Both the position numbers and the translations under genes were made by a program. Below are positions 35,718-43,685 of a stretch of DNA of 64,000 nucleotides, piece by piece. The stretch spans positions 124,001-188,000 of the forward strand of contig CAWKAN010000017.1 of NCBI GenBank assembly GCA_963847615.1, in the 5' to 3' direction. Positions within the stretch are counted from its first letter, which is position 1; every line of letters begins with the position of its first letter. The notes below the pieces were generated by a model, which did not search any database, was not told where the DNA came from, and saw only the letters and a list, made by a program, of their open reading frames with translations. The stretch comes from Palsa-883 sp963847615. Its GTDB lineage: Bacteria; Pseudomonadota; Alphaproteobacteria; Acetobacterales; Acetobacteraceae.

Positions 35718-36273
35718 GGAAGCTCAGCCCCCGGTACAGCTCCGCCAGCGGCAGCGTGAGATCCAGGCCCGGCAACACCAGCGCGCCGTCCGTGTGCGCG
35801 CTGGCGATCCACGCCCCGCCCGGCTCGCGGCGGAACAGCGTGGCGGCCACCGCGGTCTGCTCCAGCAGCACGTAGGCGCGCAGCGAGGGCACCGCGGCGT
35901 AGTCGATCAGCTTGTCCACCCGGTCGGTGGTGGCGGTGTCGTCCGACAGCACCTCGAAGATCGCCACCGCGTCGGTCAGCGTCCGCGTGGCCTGGTCGAG
36001 CGGGCCGGCGCAGACCACGACATCCGGATAACGGATGCGGGTGCCGGCGCGCAGCCGCATCTCATGCGCGACCATGAGCGGCCCGTCACCGAGCAGACCC
36101 ATCAGCGCCGAGCACAAATTGAACACGATGCGCTGGTGCGCAAAGCTGCCGCCGGTCATCGGGACGATGTCCCGCCCGTCGAACTCATATTTTCCCTCCT
36201 GCCGGTCTTCCCAGGCAAGGAAGGTCTCCGTGGTCCATGGCCGGTCCAGCACGGTGTCCATGAGCTCAATCAT
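35710..36273 (-). CDS. Uma2-family (PD-(D/E)xK-like) protein
   Basis: 187 residues (an in-frame ATG at 36261 is also possible). Uma2 pattern: TTETFLAWEDRQEGKYEFDG, FAHQRIVFNLCSALM, RIRYPDVVVCAGPL (Asp), AVAIFEVLSDDTATTDRVDK (Glu and Lys) and YVLLEQTAVAATLFRRE. It is a putative restriction-endonuclease-like fold often found in multiple copies near mobile DNA; cellular role unknown. The stop codon lies within the MITE terminal repeat, so the original C-terminus may have been altered by the insertion. Confidence 0.85.
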   Translation of the reverse strand: MIELMDTVLDRPWTTETFLAWEDRQEGKYEFDGRDIVPMTGGSFAHQRIVFNLCSALMGLLGDGPLMVAHEMRLRAGTRIRYPDVVVCAGPLDQATRTLTDAVAIFEVLSDDTATTDRVDKLIDYAAVPSLRAYVLLEQTAVAATLFRREPGGAWIASAHTDGALVLPGLDLTLPLAELYRGLSFPA

Positions 36274-36405
36274 AGCTGCAGCCGGCCCGCCGCGTTCAAC
36301 TCTGGCGCGCGATCTGCAAGCTCGTGACCGCGCGCTCGTCCCGCAAACACCCCCGTCATGGACCGGCGGTCGGGCAATCCCACGCCGCGCCGTGCGCCGG
36401 CCGCA

Positions 36406-39400
36406 TCACGCCGGACCCAGCCCGGCCTCCCGCCGCAGCGTCGCGACGGCAGCGGCGATCTCCGCCGCGCTCTTGCCCCTCGCCGCGAGCAGGACGGCGT
36501 AGTTGCGGATCGCCGCGTCGAGGTGCGGATGCGCGTGCCCGGTGGCGCGCTCGAAGGCGAGGAAGATCGCCAAATGCCGCCGCGACAGCGGTTCCGCCTC
36601 GCCCAGCCGGTTGGTGGCGCCCAGCAGCTCGGCGAGGTTGTTGAGGTCGATCGCGACGGTCGGATGGTCCTTGCCGAGGCTGGCCTCACCGATCTCCAGC
36701 GCGCGGCGAAACAGCGGTTCCGCCTCGCCCAGCCGGTTCGTGTCGTGCAGCAGCTCGGCGAGGTTGTTGAGGCGGATCGCGACGGTCGGATGGTCCTTGC
36801 CGAGGCTGGCCTCGCCGATCGCCAGCGCGCGGCGAACCAGCGGTTCCGCCTCGCCCAGCCGGTTCGTGGCGTAAAGCAACTCGGCGAGGTTGTTGAGGGC
36901 GGTCGCGACGTTCGGATGGTCCTTGCCGAGGCTGGCCTCGGCGATCGCCAGCGCGCGGCGATACAGCGGTTCCGCCTCGCCCAGCCGGTTCGTGGCGCTC
37001 AGCAACCCGGCGAGGTTGTTGAGGAGGCTCGCGACATTCGGATGGTCCTTGCCGAAGCTAGCCTCGTCGATCGCCAGCGCGCGGCGAACCAGCGGTTCCG
37101 CCTCGCCCAGCCGGTTCGTGTCGCGCAGCAACAAGGCGAGGTTGTTGAGGTCGCGCGCAACGTTCGGATGGTCCTTGCCGAGGCTGGCCTCGTCGATCGC
37201 CAGCGCGCGGCGATACAGCGGTTCCGCCTCGCCCAGCCGGTTCGTGGCGCGCAGCAACCCGGCGAGGTTGTTGAGGCGGATCGCGACGGTCGGATGGTCC
37301 TTGCCGAGGCTGGCCTCGTCGATCGCCAGCGCGCGGCGATACAGCGGTTCCGCCTCGCCCAGCCGGTTCGTGGCGCGCAGCAACTCGGCGAGGTTGTTGA
37401 GGCGGATCGCGACATTCGGATGGTCCTTGCCGAAGCTAGCCTCGTCGATCGCCAGCGCGCGGCGAACCAGCGGTTCCGCCTCGCCCAGCCGGTTCGTGTC
37501 GCGCAGCAACAAGGCGAGGTTGTTGAGGTCGCGCGCAACGTTCGGATGGTCCTTGCCGAGGCTGGCCTCGTCGATCGCCAGCGCGCGGCGATACAGCGGT
37601 TCCGCCTCGCCCAGCCGGTTGGTGGCGCCCAGCAGCTCGGCGAGGTTGTTGAGGTCGATCGCGACGGTCGGATGGTCCTTGCCGAGGCTGGCCTCACCGA
37701 TCTCCAGCGCGCGGCGAAACAGCGGTTCCGCCTCGCCCAGCCGGTTCGTGTCGCGCAGCAACGCGGCGAGGTTGTTGAGGGCGGTCGCGACGGTCGGATG
37801 GTCCTTGCCGAGGCTGGCCTCGCCGATCGCCAGCGCGCGGCGATGCAGCGGTTCCGCGCGGGCGTAGGCGGCCTTGGTGTGGAACAGCTCGCCGAGCTGG
37901 TTCATCAGCCGCCCGGTCGGTGCCGCGATCCCGGCCGCGTCCGCCTGTGCCGCCACCGCCTCCGCATGCGGCGCCAGCGGATCGAGCCGGCCCCAGGTGC
38001 GCACGTCCTGCGGATCGCCGCTGAATGCGGCATCCACCCAGCCCAGCGCCTCGGTCAGCCGCGCCGTTGTTGCCCCCGCCGCCGCCAGCCCGCGCCGCGT
38101 CACGTCCTGCACCAGCCGGTGCACCAGGAACGAGCCGCCCGCGCCATCGCGCGTCACCAGCGAATAGGCCGCCAGGTCGTCCAGCGCCGCCGTGGCGTCC
38201 TCCGCCGCGGCGCCCGGCACCGCCACCTCCAGCAGGAACCCCGGCACCGGGTCGGGCGCCAGGAACGCCAGCCGCTCCAGCAGATGCCGCCCGGCCTCGG
38301 TCAGTTGGTCCACCGAGGTCTGCCAGGTCTCCGCCACCGCATGGTGGTAGCCGGTGATCGCCTGGCTGCCCCAGCCGACCACCCGCGCCCGGTTGCCCTG
38401 CCATAGCGCGCGATACGCCGCGAAGCCGAGGCCGCGCGCCTCGATCGTCGCCGCCGCCATCTCCAGCGCCAGCGCGAGCCGGCCCAGCTCCTCGGCCAGC
38501 GTGCGCGCCTGCGCCGCGTCGTCCGCCGCCTTGGGGCGGCCGCCCTCCGTCGCCGCCAGCAGGAACGCCGCCGCGTCATCCAGGCTCAGCACGTCCAGGT
38601 CCAGCCGCTCCACCCCGCGCGCGAACCCCGCCGCGAGGCGGCTGGTCAGCACCACGTGCCCGCCTTGCAGCCGCCCGAGCAGCCGGTTCGCCGCTTCCAG
38701 CGCCGCCGCGCTGTCAACGTTGTCCAGGATCAGCAACCAGCCCGGATGGGCGTTCAGCCAGGCCAGCACCGCCTCCATCCGCGCGGCCTCGTCCTTCGCG
38801 GGGTCCGCCTCCAGCCGCAGCGGCCCGACCAGCGCGGCCAGCCCGGCCTGCAGTTTTTCCGCCGTCTCGGCGTCCAGCAGCGCCAGCGCGCAATACTCCG
38901 CCCGGTGCGCCCAGGCGTATTCCACCGCCGCGCGCGTCTTGCCCACTCCGCCGAGCCCATGCACCGCCCGCCCCGCGATCGCCGCCGCCCCGCCGTCCGC
39001 TCGCGTCAGGCTGTCCCGCAGCCGGCGCATGAACGCCGCGCGGCCTTTGAACAGCGCCCCGAGGCTGGGGTAGGGCAGCAGGATCAGCTTGGGCGCCACG
39101 CGGGACTCGACCGGAACGCGCGCCGGCCAGCGATGCAGGCCCACGCGGCGGCACAGTTCAGCCACCGACGCGAAGCCGTCGTAATGCAGCCCCGCACTCT
39201 TGATGCGCGTCACGAAGTCGCGCTGTAGGTCAGGATAATCCGCGCCGCCCGGCGACTTGTCGTCGGGTTCGTAGCCGTCCCGCGCGATGTACAGCAGGCA
39301 TTCCTTGCCGTGGTGCCGCGCGAGGTAATATTCCCATTGCGTATAGGATGCTCGGTCTATCCCTGCCGGCAGAACACCGGGGACCTTGGCCGCTTCATCC

Positions 39401-39627
39401 GGCTTCGGGCAGGCGCCGCTGCGCTTGCCGATCACGCAAATCACCGTCGTGCACGAGGCGATGTAGTCGTCCAGCGCCTCCAACAGCGTTCGCACCTTGC
39501 GGTCGGGCAGGAACTGCTCCTGCACTTTCACCAACACATCGCGCGTGCCGAAATCGTCGGTCAGCGCGTTCCGCGCGGTGCGAAACTCGCTGCTCACCGC
39601 CGAAAGGAAGACGCGAAACTCCGGCAT
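36406..39627 (-). CDS. STAND-type NTPase: DUF4062-like domain, NB-ARC, kinesin-light-chain TPRs
   Basis: About 1073 residues (start ATG 39627, or 39648). Residues ~1-130 resemble DUF4062 (PEFRVFLSAVSSEFRTARNA, YTQWEYYLARHHGKECLLYI). An NB-ARC NTPase follows: P-loop GLGGVGKT ~224-231, Walker B WLLILDNVD, VLTSR. Then ten nearly identical 42-residue TPR units (GEAEPLYRRALAIDEASLGK, DHPNVA, NNLALLLRDTNRL) and a diverged last unit. The architecture is that of signal-transducing STAND ATPases used in regulation, stress or anti-phage responses; the ligand would bind the TPRs. No obvious effector domain other than the N-terminal one is present. Confidence 0.8.
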   Translation of the reverse strand: MPEFRVFLSAVSSEFRTARNALTDDFGTRDVLVKVQEQFLPDRKVRTLLEALDDYIASCTTVICVIGKRSGACPKPDEAAKVPGVLPAGIDRASYTQWEYYLARHHGKECLLYIARDGYEPDDKSPGGADYPDLQRDFVTRIKSAGLHYDGFASVAELCRRVGLHRWPARVPVESRVAPKLILLPYPSLGALFKGRAAFMRRLRDSLTRADGGAAAIAGRAVHGLGGVGKTRAAVEYAWAHRAEYCALALLDAETAEKLQAGLAALVGPLRLEADPAKDEAARMEAVLAWLNAHPGWLLILDNVDSAAALEAANRLLGRLQGGHVVLTSRLAAGFARGVERLDLDVLSLDDAAAFLLAATEGGRPKAADDAAQARTLAEELGRLALALEMAAATIEARGLGFAAYRALWQGNRARVVGWGSQAITGYHHAVAETWQTSVDQLTEAGRHLLERLAFLAPDPVPGFLLEVAVPGAAAEDATAALDDLAAYSLVTRDGAGGSFLVHRLVQDVTRRGLAAAGATTARLTEALGWVDAAFSGDPQDVRTWGRLDPLAPHAEAVAAQADAAGIAAPTGRLMNQLGELFHTKAAYARAEPLHRRALAIGEASLGKDHPTVATALNNLAALLRDTNRLGEAEPLFRRALEIGEASLGKDHPTVAIDLNNLAELLGATNRLGEAEPLYRRALAIDEASLGKDHPNVARDLNNLALLLRDTNRLGEAEPLVRRALAIDEASFGKDHPNVAIRLNNLAELLRATNRLGEAEPLYRRALAIDEASLGKDHPTVAIRLNNLAGLLRATNRLGEAEPLYRRALAIDEASLGKDHPNVARDLNNLALLLRDTNRLGEAEPLVRRALAIDEASFGKDHPNVASLLNNLAGLLSATNRLGEAEPLYRRALAIAEASLGKDHPNVATALNNLAELLYATNRLGEAEPLVRRALAIGEASLGKDHPTVAIRLNNLAELLHDTNRLGEAEPLFRRALEIGEASLGKDHPTVAIDLNNLAELLGATNRLGEAEPLSRRHLAIFLAFERATGHAHPHLDAAIRNYAVLLAARGKSAAEIAAAVATLRREAGLGPA
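36590..37860. repeat. 126-bp coding tandem repeats (about ten units)
   Basis: DNA repeats of 126 bp encode the TPR block of the STAND protein. Several units are identical at protein level (units 1 and 9; 2 and 5), indicating recent duplication or conversion. This is a likely site of copy-number change and of misassembly. Confidence 0.85.
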
Positions 39628-40183
39628 CGATCCCGCACCCGCGACCAAATCGCTTCAGGACCGACCCTGCCACGCCCGAGGCCAACGCGAAACCGCTATC
39701 CGACTCCCGACCGCGGCTCCCGCGCTTCGCCCCGCCCGCCCGCAAGTCAGCAAGTTGCAACGCAGTCACCCTGCTCGGCCCGAGCACCACGATGAACGAA
39801 AATTTCGCGATCGGCGGCTTGATTGTACGAACATTCCCATTTTCGTAGCAGATGAACGCAAATCCCGGCTGCCCCGACAATGCCTCACCCGGCCCGCCGC
39901 ATCCAGAACCGACAGACTGAACGATCGACCCGCCTGTCCGCCATCGACGCCGCGGCGCCCCCCAATTCCCACCGTGGCCAATTCGGCCAGTCTCTCTCCG
40001 GCATGGCCAAGCGCGTGTCCTTGGCCGCTCGGCCCGGGAAACACCCCGCCATCCGCCCCCCCCCAACGGCGGCGCGTCGACGGCCGGATCATCCCCGGAA
40101 CAACCGCCCAGGGACCAACGCCCGGCCATGACAAAGCAACAACGTCATCCGGCCAAAATAACAATTTCAGCTATTCCCCGGTC

Positions 40184-40233
40184 CTATCTGCGTGCATCTG
40201 CGTGCATCTGTGGCAAATATTTTCTGGCTTCGT
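40184..40233. repeat. Solo GxxExxY-type repeat arm
   Basis: CTATCTGCGTGCATCTGCGT and onward, ending TGTGGCAAATATTTT. It is close to the inverted repeats around the GxxExxY pseudogene at 48.4-48.95 kb but has no partner here. The surrounding gap 39628-40714 has no gene; 40270-40600 is extremely C-rich on the + strand. Confidence 0.6.
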
Positions 40234-40595
40234 CCCTATCCACCCAAACCGGTGCATCAAAGTCAGTTCGCCGCTCCATACCCCTCCCTGCACCGCCCGC
40301 CACCCGCCACCACTGCCCCAACCGCCGCCCCCCACGCCCCCAACCACGCGCCCCGCCCGCCCGGCCCGACCTGGCAAACGCCCCCAGCAGCCACACGGGG
40401 CAACCCCCCCGCCCCCCGCGCCACCGTTCCCGCGCCCACGGCCGTAAAACCCCGCCGCGCCACCCGCGACCAGCCCCGACCGCCGCCCCCACCCGCACCG
40501 GCCGCGCCGCCACCCCCGCCGGCGCAACCCAAACCACCCCCCGACCTGCATCTCCCCGCCCCCCCGCCATGTCCCAACCGCACCCCCACCCGCCT

Positions 40596-40609
40596 TTGAT
40601 CCAGATCAA
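40596..40609. promoter_or_regulatory. Consensus FNR box before the chorismatase-like operon
   Basis: TTGAT-CCAG-ATCAA is an exact match to the FNR/ANR consensus TTGATN4ATCAA, extended symmetrically as CTTTGAT...ATCAAAG. Its centre is ~112 bp upstream of the GTG at 40715. Confidence 0.8.
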
Positions 40610-40714
40610 AGACCCGCTCACGGCGCGCCACCTAGATATCGCTGGGAAGACGTTGAACATTCTGCCGCGGCGCTGCTGGCCCCACCGGCGCGGTTCCGTG
40701 GAGGGGACCGAACC

Positions 40715-41878
40715 GTGGCATATATCGATAACCAACTGAATTTCTCCACCTTCACCGGCACCTCCGGCGACGCCGAGCACTACATCACCATCGCGGCGCC
40801 GGACGACCTCAGCCTGCCGCGCCAGCTCGACGTCATCGCCCAGCGCTACGCCGAGGCCACCCAGACCCTGCGGCTCGCCCCCGAATCGGCGATCTTCCGC
40901 CGCCTCTACGTCAGCGACGCCCCCAACCAGGCCGCCGTGGTGCGCGACAGCAGCCTGTTCCAGGAACCGCTCGACAGCCCGGTCGCGATCTCCATGGTGC
41001 AGCAGCCCCCGCTGCCCGGCGCCAAGGTGGCCATGCTCGCCTACCACCTCGCCAGCCCGACCCCCGTCACCAAGCGCCGCGGCCCGCCCGGCCACATGAT
41101 CGTCGAGAAGAACGAACTCGGCCATCTCTGGAGCACCCGGCTCTGCGCCACCAACACCGAGCGCCCCAGCACCCCCGCCGAGCAGACCCGCGACGTGTTC
41201 GGCAAGCTGATCGACGTGCTCGACAGCAACGGCGCCGCGCTGGCGGAAAACTGCGTGCGCACCTGGATCTACGTCAAGGACGTCAACGTGTTCTACCAGG
41301 AGGTCAACGACGCCCGCAGCGCCCTGTTCCAGCAGCACGGCCTGACCCGCGACACCCACTACCTCGCCAGCACCGGCATCGAGGGCGCCTGCTCGCACCG
41401 TTACGACGTCGTCTTGATGGACGCCTATTCCATCCTCGGTCTGGAACCGGAACAGGTTAGCTACCTCACCGCCTACGACCGGCTCTGCGCCACCAAGGAC
41501 TACAACGTCACCTTCGAGCGCGGCACCCGCATCGGCTACGCCGACCGGGCGCATCACTTCATCTCCGGAACGGCCAGCATCGACCCCGCCGGCCAGGTGG
41601 TCCACCCGGGCGACGTGCAGCGCCAGCTCGAACGCGCCCTCGGCAACGTCAACGCGCTGCTGCGCTCCGGCGACGCGCGGATCGAGGACATGACGCATTT
41701 CATCGTCTACCTGCGCGACCCCAGCGACTACCGCCTGATCGAGCCCTATCTCGCCGAACGCTTCCCCGACGTGCCGCGCCTGGTCGTGCGCGGCGCGGTG
41801 TGCCGCCCCGACTGGCTGGTCGAGGTCGAGGGCATCGCCATCACCCCGCACGCCGCGCCCGCGCTGCCGGAATTCTGA
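40715..41878 (+). CDS. Chorismatase-like (FkbO/Hyg5-type, double Rid fold) protein
   Basis: 387 residues with a GTG start (GGAGGGG eight bases upstream). Two YjgF/Rid-like halves. The second half shows the chorismatase-type pattern ENCVRTWIYVKDVNVFYQEV, YLASTGIEGACSH, HHFISGTASIDPAGQVVHPG and DVQRQLERALGNVNALL. Known relatives hydrolyse chorismate to dihydroxy- or hydroxybenzoates; other relatives are uncharacterised. It is first in an apparent operon with two 2OG-Fe(II) oxygenases and lies behind a consensus FNR box. The activity is inferred from fold similarity only. Confidence 0.65.
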   Translation: MAYIDNQLNFSTFTGTSGDAEHYITIAAPDDLSLPRQLDVIAQRYAEATQTLRLAPESAIFRRLYVSDAPNQAAVVRDSSLFQEPLDSPVAISMVQQPPLPGAKVAMLAYHLASPTPVTKRRGPPGHMIVEKNELGHLWSTRLCATNTERPSTPAEQTRDVFGKLIDVLDSNGAALAENCVRTWIYVKDVNVFYQEVNDARSALFQQHGLTRDTHYLASTGIEGACSHRYDVVLMDAYSILGLEPEQVSYLTAYDRLCATKDYNVTFERGTRIGYADRAHHFISGTASIDPAGQVVHPGDVQRQLERALGNVNALLRSGDARIEDMTHFIVYLRDPSDYRLIEPYLAERFPDVPRLVVRGAVCRPDWLVEVEGIAITPHAAPALPEF

Positions 41879-41928
41879 ACCCCGCCGCTCCCACCCTCCG
41901 TCATCGTGTCAATGGAAGGGCCACCAGC

Positions 41929-42618
41929 ATGCCAGACAGCGACGCCCCGCTCGAAATGATCGACGAAGCCGCCGTCGCCGCCGCCGAGTTGCGCCGCGAC
42001 CCCTATGACTTCGCCTTCGTCGAGCACGCCCTGCCCGAGCGCTTCAAGCAGGAGGTGCTGGCCGACGCGCCGGTCATCCCCGACCGCGGCAGCTACGGCC
42101 TGCCCGACCTGCAACGCGGACCGCACTTCGAAGCGGTGATCCGCGACCTGACGAGCGTGCGCTTCCGCCACCTGGTCGAGGAAAAATTCAGCCTGGACCT
42201 CAGCAAATGCCCGCCCTGCATCGTCATGATGGGCAACACCACCGGCCACTACAACGAGGGCTACGCCCACCCCGACAGCAAGCACAAGATCATCACCGTG
42301 CTGCTCGGCTTCACCCGCGAATGGCCCTACGAGCGCGGCCGGCTGCGCGTGCTGCGCAGCAACGACCGCAACGACTACGCCTTCGAATTCGCCCCCGAAT
42401 TCGGCCGCATGCTGATGTTCCGGGTGTGCGATCATTCCTGGCACGGCTTCCTGCCGCAAAAGGGCCAGCGCATGAGCCTGCAGCTCTGCTACGTCGATTC
42501 CGAGCTGTACGCCCGCAAGGAATACTGGCGCCACAGCATCAGCGCCTACGCCAAGTCGGTGCCGCTGCTGCGCAAGGTGATCGACTGGGCACCGCGCCGG
42601 CTGCCGGGCGCCCGCTGA
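41929..42618 (+). CDS. 2OG-Fe(II) oxygenase-like protein (first of pair)
   Basis: 229 residues, starting at 41929. Double-stranded beta-helix ligands: EGYAHPDSKHKIITVLLGF gives the HxD motif, FRVCDHSWHGFLPQKGQRMS the distal His and Arg. The N-terminus (DPYDFAFVEHALPERFKQEV) is like prolyl-4-hydroxylase-related proteins. It should couple 2-oxoglutarate decarboxylation to hydroxylation of an unknown substrate. Its TGA overlaps the ATG of the next gene, so the pair is translationally coupled. Confidence 0.75.
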   Translation: MPDSDAPLEMIDEAAVAAAELRRDPYDFAFVEHALPERFKQEVLADAPVIPDRGSYGLPDLQRGPHFEAVIRDLTSVRFRHLVEEKFSLDLSKCPPCIVMMGNTTGHYNEGYAHPDSKHKIITVLLGFTREWPYERGRLRVLRSNDRNDYAFEFAPEFGRMLMFRVCDHSWHGFLPQKGQRMSLQLCYVDSELYARKEYWRHSISAYAKSVPLLRKVIDWAPRRLPGAR

Positions 42619-43292
42619 TGGCCTACCCGCCGGTCCCCACGGTCGATGCGATCGCGGCACAGTTCTGCACCGCCCTGCGCGCCGCCGACCGCGCCGAGCA
42701 GCCCTATCGCCACTGGAAGCTGCGCGACGTGTTCCCGATCGACCTGTGCACCGGCCTCCTGACCCTGCCGATCGCCCCCCCGGTGCTCGGCAAAACCGAC
42801 GGCACCCGCAACACCTACAACGCCTCGCGCTGCTTCATCACCCCAACGCTGCGCGCCAAGTTCCCCACCTGCCAGGCCCTGTCCGAGGCGCTGCAACGCC
42901 CCGAAGTCGCCCGGATGATGGCGGAGACCTGCAACATCCAGGTCGCCGGCAGCTACCTGCGCATGGAATACATGCAGGACACCGACGGCGCCTGGCTGGA
43001 ACCCCATCGCGACATCCCGGAAAAACTGTTCTCGATGGTGGTCTACCTGTTCATCGGCCCCGACGCCGCCGAATGGGGCACCGATATCTACGACGCCAAC
43101 CAACGCTGGGTCGGTCGCTCCAAAGGCGAGTTCAACTCCGGCGTCATCTTCGTCCCCGGCCCAGCCACCTGGCACGGCTTCGATCCGCGCCCCATCGTCG
43201 GCGTCCGCCGCCTGATGGAAATCAACTACGCCCGCGCCGACTGGCGCGACCGCGACCAACTCGCCGCCCCCGACCAGCCCATCCGCCTCTGA
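42618..43292 (+). CDS. 2OG-Fe(II) oxygenase-like protein (second of pair)
   Basis: 224 residues. WLEPHRDIPEKLFSMVVYLF carries HxD, VPGPATWHGFDPRPI the distal His, and GVRRLMEINYARADW the 2OG-binding Arg region. It is distinct from the first oxygenase, with a longer N-terminal part (RHWKLRDVFPIDLCTGLLTL). The pair resembles tandem oxygenases in modified sugar or natural-product clusters. Joint placement with a chorismatase-like enzyme suggests sequential tailoring of a small aromatic or sugar product. Confidence 0.75.
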   Translation: MAYPPVPTVDAIAAQFCTALRAADRAEQPYRHWKLRDVFPIDLCTGLLTLPIAPPVLGKTDGTRNTYNASRCFITPTLRAKFPTCQALSEALQRPEVARMMAETCNIQVAGSYLRMEYMQDTDGAWLEPHRDIPEKLFSMVVYLFIGPDAAEWGTDIYDANQRWVGRSKGEFNSGVIFVPGPATWHGFDPRPIVGVRRLMEINYARADWRDRDQLAAPDQPIRL

Positions 43293-43296
43293 CGGT

Positions 43297-43608
43297 CGGT
43301 GCGGGCCGCAGCAAGGCTGGGGCTTCGCCCCAGACCCCACCAAGGGGCGCTGCCCCTTGGAACCCCGCCAAGGGCGGAGCCCTTGGAACCCCGGACTGGG
43401 AGTGTGGGGATGGGGAGGGGGCGCGCGGGCGCGGCGTCAGGTCCGCCCGTCCCGACGGGCCGACCTGACGCCGCGCCCGCGCGCCCCCTCCCCATCCCCA
43501 CACTCCCAGTCAAGGAGTCCAGAGGCCGCTGCCTCTGGTGGGGGTCCAGGGGGCAAAGCCCCTTGGCGGGGTCTGGGGCGGAGCCCCAGCCTTGCTGCAC
43601 CCCGCACC
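43297..43608. repeat. 312-bp palindromic element A with 118-bp hairpin
   Basis: Arms 43394-43443 and 43462-43511 are perfect 50-bp complements, and the 18-nt centre is itself a 7-bp hairpin, giving an almost uninterrupted 118-bp palindrome. Outer flanks (GGGGC..GCCCC hairpins, AAGGCTGGGGC / GCCCCAGCCTT) are also inverted. Related to element B at 59054-59354. It fills the 393-bp gap between the oxygenase pair and the helicase. Confidence 0.9.
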
Positions 43609-43685
43609 GGCCGCCAGGGGCGCTTGGTGGCAGCGGCGGCAAGGGATAGGAGGTTCTCTCCTGTGCCACTGCAGCGGATTGTCGG

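Noticed and set aside
40190..40600. Pro-rich open frame in the C-rich tract
   Set aside because: No start context or family; produced by base skew.
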